Source: Bradyrhizobium sp. ARR65
GTDB lineage: Bacteria > Pseudomonadota > Alphaproteobacteria > Rhizobiales > Xanthobacteraceae
DNA length: 64,000 nt
Reading direction: 5' to 3'
Assembly: GCF_000472385.1 (NCBI RefSeq)
Contig: NZ_AWZU01000015.1
Span: forward strand, 62,001-126,000
Positions within the stretch are counted from its first letter, which is position 1, and each line of letters begins with the position of its first letter. Under the pieces are notes generated by a model, which worked only from the letters and a program-made list of their open reading frames with translations, was not told the origin of the DNA and searched no databases. Position numbers and translations under genes: made by a program. Of the stretch, positions 34,226 to 41,756 are shown in pieces.

Positions 34226-35119
34226 TTGGCTGCGATCGACTTTGAAAGCGAACTCCGACGCGCCGGCGCACGCGCGACCGGGAGCTGGGGCAAGCTCGCC
34301 TTTCTGGCACGGCGCCATCTGCTCGGTGCGGTCGGCCTCGCCATCATGGCGCTGTTCGTGCTGACCGCGCTGTTCGCCGATCTGATCGGCCGCTATGATC
34401 CGCTCACGGTGGACGCCGCGCATGCGCTGGCGCGCCCGAGCTGGCAGCACTGGATGGGCACGGATTCCTTCGGCCGCGACGTCTGGAGCCGCATCATTCA
34501 TGGCTCGCGCATCTCGCTTGCGGTCGGTCTCGGCTCGACCGCGCTCGGCGCAACTTTCGGCGTGATCATCGGGCTTGCTTCGGGTTATCTCTCGGGCTGG
34601 GTCGACCTGGTGTTCCAGCGCGTGACCGACATCTTGCAGGCGCTGCCGCTGCTGGTACTGGCGCTGGTGATGACGGCGGCGCTCGGACCTTCGCTGCCCA
34701 ACGTCATTATCGCCATCGCGATCCCGCTGGTGCCGATCGTCGCCCGCGTGATCCGCGCCAACACGCTAGCGCTGCGCGAGCAGCCCTTCGTGGAAGCTGC
34801 AAAATCGATCGGCATGAGCGAGATGCGGATTGCGCTGCGCCACGTACTGCCCAACACGCTGGCACCGCTGATCGTGCTCGCTACCGCCCAGCTCGGCTCG
34901 ACGATCTTGACCGAGGCCTCGCTCTCCTTCCTCGGCCTCGGTATTCCCGAGCCGTATCCGTCCTGGGGCCGCATGCTCTCGGAATCCGCGGCCGAATATG
35001 TGCGCGTCGCGCCGTGGCTCGTGATCTTCCCGGGCATCGCGATCAGCCTTGCCGTGTTCGGCACCAATCTGTTCGGCGATGCGCTACGCGACATTCTCGA
35101 TCCGAGGCAGCGCGGCTGA
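34226..35119 (+). CDS. ABC permease, DppC/OppC type
   Basis: 297 residues from a TTG at 34226 with AAGGAG 6 nt upstream. It has an N-terminal cytoplasmic tail, first helix AVGLAIMALFVLTALFADLIG, the DppC-type block WMGTDSFGRDVWSRIIHGSR, and the EAA loop EAAKSIGMSEMRIALRHVLP. It is the second channel subunit of the importer. It starts 11 nt after the first permease and its TGA overlaps the ATG of the first ATPase gene. Confidence 0.95.
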   Translation: MAAIDFESELRRAGARATGSWGKLAFLARRHLLGAVGLAIMALFVLTALFADLIGRYDPLTVDAAHALARPSWQHWMGTDSFGRDVWSRIIHGSRISLAVGLGSTALGATFGVIIGLASGYLSGWVDLVFQRVTDILQALPLLVLALVMTAALGPSLPNVIIAIAIPLVPIVARVIRANTLALREQPFVEAAKSIGMSEMRIALRHVLPNTLAPLIVLATAQLGSTILTEASLSFLGLGIPEPYPSWGRMLSESAAEYVRVAPWLVIFPGIAISLAVFGTNLFGDALRDILDPRQRG

Positions 35120-36129
35120 TGAGCAAGGCGACGCACGACATAGTGTTAGATGTGAAGGACCTGCAAACGGTGTTCTTCACCAATTCCGGCCTGTTCCAGG
35201 CCGTCGACCATGTCTCGTTCACCGTCCGGCGCGGTGAGACGCTGGCGATCGTCGGTGAATCCGGCTGTGGTAAGAGCGTCAGCGCATTGTCGATCATGCG
35301 ACTGGTGCCCAACCCGCCCGGCCGGATCGTCGGCGGCGAAGTGCTGCTCGAAGGCACCGACCTGTTGGCGCTGGACGAGGCCGAGATGCGGGATATCAGA
35401 GGCAACCGCATCTCCATGATCTTTCAGGAGCCGATGACCTCGCTGAACCCGGTGATGCGGATCGGCGATCAGATCACCGAGGCGGTGCGGCTGCACCGGA
35501 GCATGAAGGCCAAAGCCGCCTGGGAGCAGGCAGTCGAGATGCTGCGCCTGGTCCGCATTCCCGAACCGGCGCGGCGCGCGCAGGAATATCCGCACCAGCT
35601 CTCCGGCGGCATGCGCCAGCGCGCCATGATCGCCATGGCGTTGGCTTGCCGCCCGGCGCTCCTGATTGCCGACGAGCCGACCACGGCGCTCGACGTCACC
35701 ATTCAGGCCCAGATACTGGCGCTCATTCTCGATCTGCAGAAAGAGCTCGGCATGGGGCTGATCCTGATCACGCATGACCTCGGTGTGGTGGCGCAGACCG
35801 CGCAGCGCGTGATCGTGATGTATGCCGGCAAGAAGGTTGAGGAGGCCGATGTCGAAACCCTGTTCGCCAATCCGCGTCATCCCTATACGCGTGGCTTGAT
35901 GGCTTCGATCCCGGCACTGCCGATGCCAGGGGCCAAGCCGGCGGCGCGGCTCGCGGAAATCCCCGGCACGGTGCCGTCCCTGGTGCGCTTGCCGCCGGGC
36001 TGCGCCTTTGCGCCGCGCTGTCCGCTGGCGGTCGAGCGCTGCCGCAGCGAATACCCTCCGCTGGAAAATTTCGGCGGCCACCACTGGGCGGCCTGCTGGC
36101 GCGCTGGGGAAATGGCGGTGGCATCATGA
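35119..36129 (+). CDS. Oligopeptide-type ABC ATPase, DppD/OppD type
   Basis: 336 residues from the ATG at 35119. Walker A is GESGCGKS, the Q-loop MIFQEPMTSLNPVM, the signature LSGGMRQRAMIAMAL and Walker B LLIADEPTTALDVT. The C-terminal tail has the oligopeptide/dipeptide domain with a cysteine-rich iron-sulfur-like site (GCAFAPRCPLAVERC), typical of DppD. It drives import with its partner encoded next, overlapping by 4 nt. Confidence 0.96.
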   Translation: MSKATHDIVLDVKDLQTVFFTNSGLFQAVDHVSFTVRRGETLAIVGESGCGKSVSALSIMRLVPNPPGRIVGGEVLLEGTDLLALDEAEMRDIRGNRISMIFQEPMTSLNPVMRIGDQITEAVRLHRSMKAKAAWEQAVEMLRLVRIPEPARRAQEYPHQLSGGMRQRAMIAMALACRPALLIADEPTTALDVTIQAQILALILDLQKELGMGLILITHDLGVVAQTAQRVIVMYAGKKVEEADVETLFANPRHPYTRGLMASIPALPMPGAKPAARLAEIPGTVPSLVRLPPGCAFAPRCPLAVERCRSEYPPLENFGGHHWAACWRAGEMAVAS

Positions 36130-37127
36130 GCGATCAGCGCCCGCTGCTCGAGGTCTCCGACCTCATCAAACATTACCCGGTGCGCGCCGGCGTGCTGCGC
36201 CGCGCCGTCGGTACGGTGCATGCGGTCGACGGCGTCAGCTTCTCGCTAGCGCGAGGCGAGACGCTGGGACTGGTCGGCGAGTCCGGCTGCGGCAAATCGA
36301 CGGTGGCGCGCAGCGTGCTGCGTCTGGTCGAGCCGACCAGCGGCCAGATCCGCATCGACGGGACCGATATCAGCGGCCTCAGCAAGGCCGCGCTGCGCCC
36401 GTTCCGGCGCTCGATGCAGATCGTGTTCCAGGACCCGTTCGCCTCGCTCAACCCGCGCATGACCGCGGGCGACATCGTCGGCGAGCCGCTTGCCGTGCAT
36501 GGCCTGGCGACAGGCAAGGAAAAACAGGAACGCGTGGCGAAACTGTTTCAGCAGGTGGGCTTAAGGCCCGACCATATGCGAAATTATCCGCACCAATTTT
36601 CCGGCGGCCAGCGCCAGCGCATCTGCATCGCGCGCGCACTTGCGCTGCAGCCGCGGCTGATCGTCTGCGACGAGCCGGTCTCCGCGCTCGACGTCTCGAT
36701 CCAGGCGCAGGTGATCAACCTTTTGATCGACCTGCAGCGCGACCATGGCTTCTCGTACCTTTTTATTGCGCATGATCTCGCGGTCGTCTCGCACATCAGT
36801 CACCGCGTGGCGGTGATGTATCTTGGCCGCATCGTCGAGATCGCGGATAAGGCCGAGCTGTTCCAAAATCCCCGCCATCCCTACACCCAGGCGCTGCTGG
36901 CCTCGGTGCCGCTCGCCAATCCAAAGATGAAACGGCTGACTCCATTGGTCGATGGCGACGTGCCGAGCCCGGTCAATCCACCTTCAGGCTGCGCCTTCCA
37001 CACCCACTGCCGCTACGCGATGGACCGCTGCAAGGTCGAACGGCCAGCGCTGCGGGAGGCCGCGGCCGGACATCAAGTGGCGTGTCTGCTGAATGAGGGC
37101 ACGGGCCGGACGCTCGCGCTGCCGTAG
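36126..37127 (+). CDS. Oligopeptide-type ABC ATPase, DppF/OppF type
   Basis: 333 residues. Walker A is GESGCGKST, the Q-loop IVFQDPFASLNPRM, the signature FSGGQRQRICIARAL and Walker B LIVCDEPVSALDVS. The tail again has the cysteine-rich motif GCAFHTHCRYAMDRC. It is the second ATPase of the five-gene importer. The TAG stop (37125-37127) is also the first three bases of a palindromic repeat, so the repeat now provides the end of the gene. Confidence 0.96.
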   Translation: MSDQRPLLEVSDLIKHYPVRAGVLRRAVGTVHAVDGVSFSLARGETLGLVGESGCGKSTVARSVLRLVEPTSGQIRIDGTDISGLSKAALRPFRRSMQIVFQDPFASLNPRMTAGDIVGEPLAVHGLATGKEKQERVAKLFQQVGLRPDHMRNYPHQFSGGQRQRICIARALALQPRLIVCDEPVSALDVSIQAQVINLLIDLQRDHGFSYLFIAHDLAVVSHISHRVAVMYLGRIVEIADKAELFQNPRHPYTQALLASVPLANPKMKRLTPLVDGDVPSPVNPPSGCAFHTHCRYAMDRCKVERPALREAAAGHQVACLLNEGTGRTLALP

Positions 37128-37231
37128 GGTGGGCAAGACGCACTTGTCCGCTGCAGCTCGAAGAGCGAAAGCGGAAGCGTGCCCACCGCGTCGAGATCGG
37201 ATGGTGGGCACGCTCCGCTTTGCCCACCCTA
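37125..37231. repeat. Interspersed palindromic repeat, family D
   Basis: Ends TAGGGTGGGC and GCCCACCCTA are exact complements; inner arms are GCGTGCCCACC and GGTGGGCACGC. It fills the gap between the last importer gene and the convergent AraC gene and could act as a two-way transcript end. Confidence 0.9.
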
Positions 37232-37236
37232 CCTAA

Positions 37237-38109
37237 CTAGAACTCGCCCCTCGCGGTCGGCGCGTGCCCCGCCTTCATGGCTTCCAGAGTCATCACCGGC
37301 CGGCCGCCCGCACTGTCGACGGCCTCGACGCGGCCGCTGCGATAGATCGCAAGATCCCGCGAGCCCAGGAAGATCGCGCGCGGCTTCAAGCCGTAGAAGC
37401 GGCGGATCGAATGGCTGAAATGCGTCGAATCCGGATAGCCGATATCCTGCGCCAGATGCGCGAGATTGAGATCCTGGTTGGCGAAGTGCAGCAAATGCCG
37501 CGCCCGTTTCCAGGCCCGGAAGGAGCGGAAGGAGATGCCGGTCTGCTCCTTGAACAGATGCAGGAAACGCGAGGTCGACAAGCCAGCTTCGCTCGCGCAG
37601 CTCGCTGCCGTGACGGGCTCGCCGGAGAACCGGACGATTTGCGCAATCGCCCTGGCGACGCGCGGATCGATTATGCGCCGCGGCAAGGCTTCGCTGAAGC
37701 ACATGCGATCGAAGGCGGCGCTCGTAATGTCCTCGCGACAGGTGCGGCTGCGCAGCTCCTCATAGGCCGCGCGAATGCGGCCGATGAAAAGCTGGCGCTC
37801 TTGGCCCAACAGCCGCGCCGTCAGTTCATTGAGGGAGCCGGGACGGACGCTTTCCGGCTCCACGGTCACGGAAATCACGGAAGGGTGGTCGCTGCTAACC
37901 GTGTGACGCACGTTCGGCATAATCGCCAGCAATTCGCCATGGGCCTCGCGGCCTTCCGCGGTCGACAACCGTAGCCCGCCCCTCATCGCAACATAGACAT
38001 GGAATGCGCCCGAACAGCGCGCCCGGGGCCGACCCAAAAGGCCGGCATAGAACACGCGCTCTGGGGTGATCAGCATCAAATGACCGGATGCGCGGCCCTT
38101 CTCGTCCAT
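37237..38109 (-). CDS. AraC-family transcriptional regulator
   Basis: 290 residues from the ATG at 38109 (MDEKGRASGHLM), preceded by GAGGAGGAGCC; the frame extends upstream but without a better start. An N-terminal cupin-like sensing part (about 1-140) is followed by the double helix-turn-helix (about 150-245): VTAASCASEAGLSTSRFLHL and then IGYPDSTHFSHSIRRFYGLK, with the conserved P in LKPRAIF. A further 40 residues (RDLAIYRSGRVEAVDSAGG) extend beyond the usual end. The target is unknown; the adjacent glutathione transferase gene is the nearest candidate. Confidence 0.9.
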   Translation of the reverse strand: MDEKGRASGHLMLITPERVFYAGLLGRPRARCSGAFHVYVAMRGGLRLSTAEGREAHGELLAIMPNVRHTVSSDHPSVISVTVEPESVRPGSLNELTARLLGQERQLFIGRIRAAYEELRSRTCREDITSAAFDRMCFSEALPRRIIDPRVARAIAQIVRFSGEPVTAASCASEAGLSTSRFLHLFKEQTGISFRSFRAWKRARHLLHFANQDLNLAHLAQDIGYPDSTHFSHSIRRFYGLKPRAIFLGSRDLAIYRSGRVEAVDSAGGRPVMTLEAMKAGHAPTARGEF

Positions 38110-38205
38110 CAGCGGCTCCTCCTCGCGCGGCTCTTGCGGCCGCTGTGGTTGGCAGCAAGATAACGCAAATTCGGGCGATGTCACCGGCAGATGGATTAAC
38201 CACAT

Positions 38206-38304
38206 GACGTCATTCCGGGGTGTGCGCAAGCATCGAACCCGGGATCTGGGGCTTGTGGCGCGAGATTCCGGGTCTGGCGCTGACGCGCCATCCCGGAATA
38301 ACGG
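38206..38304. repeat. Interspersed palindromic repeat, family B
   Basis: GACGTCATTCCGGGGTG to CATCCCGGAATAACGG, with GCGCGAGATTCCGGG in the middle. It sits between the AraC and glutathione transferase genes, both on the minus strand. Confidence 0.82.
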
Positions 38305-38313
38305 AGCGATACA

Positions 38314-38970
38314 TCACAGCCGCAAACGCGGCGCGACCTTCTGCTCTACCCCGGCCCGGCGTTCGGCCTCGCGGGCTCGCTTGTAGCTATCGCGCTGCTG
38401 CAGCCGCGCCCAATAGGCCGCGACATTCGGCCCGAAATCCCCTGACAGCCCGATGCTGTCGGCGAGCCGCAGAGCATAGCCGATTACGATATCGGCGGCG
38501 GTGAAGCGGCCGGCGCACAATGTCTCCACGTTCCCGGTCACGGTCTCGACGGCACGCAGACGGCCCAGGAACCACTTGGCGTAGTCGGTCGCGACCTGCG
38601 GATTGCGCCGCTCCTCCGGCTCGAGCCGGCTGTAGCGGAGCACCAGTGTCTGCGGAAAGGTCAGCGTCGCGTCGCTGAAATACATCCAGTTCAAGAACGT
38701 CCCATAGGCCGGCTCGTCGACACCGACGATCAAGGGTGTCGGCCCATACTTGGTGCCGAGATAGTGGCAGATGCCGGAGGACTCCGTCATCTTCAGGTCG
38801 CCGTCGATCATCAGCGGAATAGTGCCGAGCGGATTGAGCGCGAGATAATCTTTCGCGAGCACCCGCGGCGGAAACGGCAGCATTTTCAGCTCATACGCAA
38901 GACCCATCTCTTCCAGCATCCAGAGCGGGCGGAACGAGCGTGCGCCGTCGCAATGATAAAGGGTGATCAT
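38314..38970 (-). CDS. Glutathione S-transferase
   Basis: 218 residues. The N-terminal thioredoxin fold begins MITLYHCDGARSFRPLWMLE, where the serine after R may be the catalytic residue, then NPLGTIPLMIDGDLKMTESS with the cis-proline (IP) and the ES pair that bind glutathione. The C-terminal helical domain follows from about residue 90. It resembles bacterial Beta/Theta-like enzymes that conjugate or reduce small electrophiles. Its upstream neighbour is a second binding-protein gene; its downstream neighbour is the AraC gene. Confidence 0.9.
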   Translation of the reverse strand: MITLYHCDGARSFRPLWMLEEMGLAYELKMLPFPPRVLAKDYLALNPLGTIPLMIDGDLKMTESSGICHYLGTKYGPTPLIVGVDEPAYGTFLNWMYFSDATLTFPQTLVLRYSRLEPEERRNPQVATDYAKWFLGRLRAVETVTGNVETLCAGRFTAADIVIGYALRLADSIGLSGDFGPNVAAYWARLQQRDSYKRAREAERRAGVEQKVAPRLRL

Positions 38971-39286
38971 TGGATCTTCCTGTTGCTTCCTCGCTATACC
39001 CGATTGCTTGTAACTCAGACCCGATTTCGATGCTTCGCATCGCCTCAGCTCAGTCTATTTCCGTGCTGCGGAATGGCCCAATGCGACCGAAGTTCTCAGC
39101 CAGTCAACGCAAGACAGGTTAGCGTAACGCCTCCCCAACCTGCCCGCCTATGGCACCATGCCAAAGGTCCTGCTGGCGCGCTGCGGCCCGGTTCGGCATG
39201 CTACGTCACAAGGCGGCGCAAGACCGCCGGTTTCGAACCCTGCCTATCAATCTTTAACAACCAAGAAAGTCTAGGGAACGCTCTCG
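38971..39286. other. 316-bp gap, no gene seen
   Basis: The gap lies between the divergent glutathione transferase and binding-protein genes and so should hold both promoters. A 15-nt dyad CGATGCTTCGCATCG at 39028-39042 resembles the inner arm of the family B repeats and is probably a remnant. A GGCGGCGCAAGACCGCCG dyad is near 39210. No clear -35/-10 pair, RNA gene or open frame was recognised. Confidence 0.5.
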
Positions 39287-40510
39287 ATGAACAACACGAA
39301 ATTGCCTTTACTTGCCGCTGCAGCCGCTTTCACGCTGCTCGCCACACAAAACGCGTTCGCGCAAAAGAAATACGACACCGGCGCCACCGGCACCGAAATC
39401 AAGATCGGCAATGTCGAGGCCTATAGTGGACCGGCTTCCGCCTATGGCATCATCGGCAAGACCGAAGAAGCCTATTTCAAGATGGTCAACGACAATGGCG
39501 GCGTGAACGGGCGCAAGATCAATTTCATCTCCTATGACGACGGCTACAGCCCGCCGAAAACCGTGGAGCAAGTGCGCAAGCTGATCGAAAGCGACGAGGT
39601 GTTCCTGGTGTTTAACGCGCTGGGCACGCCGACCCAGACCGCAGTGCAGAAATATCAGAACACCAAGAAGGTGCCTCAGCTCTTTGTGGCCACCGGCGCC
39701 AGCAAGTGGGACGATCCGAAAACCTTTCCCTGGACCATGGGCTTCCAACCGAGCTACCGGGCCGAGGCGCGGATCTTCGCCAAATATATTCTGAAGGAGA
39801 AGCCCGATGCCAAGATCGCGGTGTTCTACCAGAATGACGATTTCGGCAAGGACTATCTCGCGGGGCTAAAGGATGTGCTGGGCGAGAAGGCCTCGAGCCT
39901 GATCATCGCCGAAGAGAGCTATGAGACGACCGAGCCTTCGATCGATTCCCATATCGTGAAACTGAAGGGCACAGGCGCCGACGTCCTCGTCGACATCACC
40001 ACGCCGAAGTTTGCGGCCCAGGCGATCAAGAAAGCGGCCGAACTGCAGTGGAAGCCGATGCATCTCTTGACCGACGTTTCCATCTCCATCGGCGCCGTGA
40101 TGAAGCCCGCCGGATTGGAGGCGTCGGAAGGCGTGTTGTCGGCAGGTTATCTGAAGGATGCGTCCGACCCGCAATGGAAGGACGATGAAGGCATGAAGAA
40201 GTTCATGGCCTTTACCGAGAAATACATGCCGGGTGCCAATCTCGCCGATCTCAATCTGGCCTACGGCTATGCCGCGGCGCAAACCATGGTGCAGGTGTTA
40301 AAGCAGTGCGGCGACGAGCTGACGCGCGAGAACGTGATGAAGCAGGCTGCGAGCCTGAAGGACTTCGCGCCTGAGACCCTGATCCCCGGCATCAAAATCA
40401 ACACCAGCCCGACCGACTTTGCACCGATCGAGCAACTCAAGATGATGCGCTTCACCAACGGCAAGTGGGACCTGTTCGGCGACGTCATCAGCGCCGAGAC
40501 GGGACGGTAG
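39287..40510 (+). CDS. Branched-chain amino-acid type ABC substrate-binding protein (orphan)
   Basis: 407 residues. A signal peptide (LPLLAAAAAFTLLATQNAFAQ) precedes KYDTGATGTEIKIGNVEAYS and then SGPASAYGIIGKTEEAYFKM, the start of the Peripla_BP_6 fold; IAVFYQNDDFGKDYLAGLKD is the next conserved stretch. It is distinct from the protein at 21310 and has no transporter genes beside it. The ligand is unknown. The group is heavily expanded in Bradyrhizobium, where many members bind lignin-derived aromatics (general knowledge). Confidence 0.92.
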   Translation: MNNTKLPLLAAAAAFTLLATQNAFAQKKYDTGATGTEIKIGNVEAYSGPASAYGIIGKTEEAYFKMVNDNGGVNGRKINFISYDDGYSPPKTVEQVRKLIESDEVFLVFNALGTPTQTAVQKYQNTKKVPQLFVATGASKWDDPKTFPWTMGFQPSYRAEARIFAKYILKEKPDAKIAVFYQNDDFGKDYLAGLKDVLGEKASSLIIAEESYETTEPSIDSHIVKLKGTGADVLVDITTPKFAAQAIKKAAELQWKPMHLLTDVSISIGAVMKPAGLEASEGVLSAGYLKDASDPQWKDDEGMKKFMAFTEKYMPGANLADLNLAYGYAAAQTMVQVLKQCGDELTRENVMKQAASLKDFAPETLIPGIKINTSPTDFAPIEQLKMMRFTNGKWDLFGDVISAETGR

Positions 40511-40526
40511 GCTGGCTATGGCCCCA

Positions 40527-40770
40527 CCTCGCCCCGCTTGCAGCAGGGGTTATCGCATATGCGGATGACGCTGCAGGTTCGATGTGCGTTATCTGGTCGG
40601 TTGGTCCACAAACTCGTCATGCCCGGCCTTGTGCTGGGCATCCACGTCCTGGTTTTCGCGTGAAAAAGACGTGGGTGGCCGGACCAAGCCCGGCCATGAC
40701 GATGCGGAAAACGTCATCGCAAAAATCGGACGGCGCCATATGCGATAGCCCTGTCGCTAGCGGGGCGAGG
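40527..40770. repeat. Nested long inverted repeat with a family E element at its centre
   Basis: Four nested pairs of arms read inward: CCTCGCCCCGCT (40527) with AGCGGGGCGAGG (40759); TATCGCATATG (40551) with CATATGCGATA (40737); GCGGATGACG (40561) with CGTCATCGC (40712, one bulge); and CGTCATGCCCGG (40615) with CCGGCCATGACG (to 40701). The whole 244 bp can fold back on itself. It lies between convergent genes and includes no open frame. The innermost family E unit looks inserted in an older palindrome. Confidence 0.85.
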
Positions 40771-40805
40771 GAGAAGCAGCCGGACAACACCAAATGTTTG
40801 CTGAA

Positions 40806-41573
40806 CTACCCCGGCAGGAACATCGCAAACGGTTCTTCCGTCGTGCGCCGAAGATGCTGGCGGTAGAGCGGGTAGTTCGCGTCGTTTGACGAAATCCGCC
40901 CCACAGTCGGGCTTGCGACATTCTTGATTGGCAGGAAGGCAATCGGCGCGGCGATCGGCGTCAGCAGCGAACCGCGTCCGGCCAGCAACGTCGTGATGAT
41001 GCCATACATCTCGCCGGAGATGGTCGGCCGCGATACCGTGATCAGGCGGTGCTGCCCGTTGCGGTTGGTGACGAGATAGATGAAGCCGGACTGGTTCGGC
41101 ACCGCCACCTCGCCCCATTGGGTATAGGCCGCATCCTGCCTTTCGCCTTCACGAAAGATCAGCGACGTCGCCTTTGAGTCCCAGGCGATCTCGGTGCGAT
41201 AGGCATAGATCGCATCCTTGTCGCCAAAGGAGGGGCGAAGGGTGATGTAGGTGCCCTCAAGCCAGGCCACGGCCCGGCGCGAATAGGCGCCAAGGCTATC
41301 GGGCGCGATATCGCCGTTGACGAGCGGCGCGACGGCCGCGCCATCCGGCACCTTGCGCAAGGCGACACCGAGCGCCTGCTCCAGCCGCACCGTCGTTGCC
41401 AGCGTGAATGGACGCCGCCCGCCCAGCGCTTTCTCCAGCGTCGACAGGCTGAGCTTCGCCTGCTCGGCCAGCGCCTGCCGCGACATGCGCCGCCGCGCGA
41501 TCTCCTCGCGAATGAGTTCTGCGATCTGCCGGCTCTGCTCGGCGGAAAGCTGGTTGTCCGGCTCCGACATCAT
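40806..41573 (-). CDS. Helix-turn-helix protein with an uncharacterised C-terminal domain
   Basis: 255 residues from the ATG at 41573 (CAGGGGTT upstream). Residues about 10-70 form an XRE-type helix-turn-helix: RRRMSRQALAEQAKLSLSTL, then EKALGGRRPF. The rest (about 90-250; YITLRPSFGDKDAIYAYRTE and WGEVAVPNQSGFIYLVTN) looks like a mixed beta domain that I do not recognise. It is divergent from the sortase-target gene across 183 bp containing a perfect 15-bp dyad, so it probably controls that gene and itself. It could instead sense a ligand through the C-terminal part. Confidence 0.82.
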   Translation of the reverse strand: MMSEPDNQLSAEQSRQIAELIREEIARRRMSRQALAEQAKLSLSTLEKALGGRRPFTLATTVRLEQALGVALRKVPDGAAVAPLVNGDIAPDSLGAYSRRAVAWLEGTYITLRPSFGDKDAIYAYRTEIAWDSKATSLIFREGERQDAAYTQWGEVAVPNQSGFIYLVTNRNGQHRLITVSRPTISGEMYGIITTLLAGRGSLLTPIAAPIAFLPIKNVASPTVGRISSNDANYPLYRQHLRRTTEEPFAMFLPG

Positions 41574-41634
41574 AACCCCTGTCCGATTCCTTGCATTCTA
41601 GCAGACGCACAATTCGGCACAAAACCGGACAAGA

Positions 41635-41649
41635 CCGCCTCCGAGGCGG
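41635..41649. promoter_or_regulatory. Palindrome between HTH and sortase-target genes, candidate operator
   Basis: CCGCCTCCGAGGCGG is an exact 15-bp dyad. It is flanked by a direct repeat ACCGGAC at 41624-41630 and 41654-41660, spaced 30 bp apart. The site lies about midway in the divergent region, as an operator for the HTH protein would. Confidence 0.45.
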
Positions 41650-41756
41650 CGCGACCGGACGGGCGGCGGCCGAACATTGCCGATCATTCTGCTCGCGCCA
41701 AGGCAAGCCATTCCGCAGAAATCCCGACCGGAAGAGCAATTTCGGGAGCAATCCAG

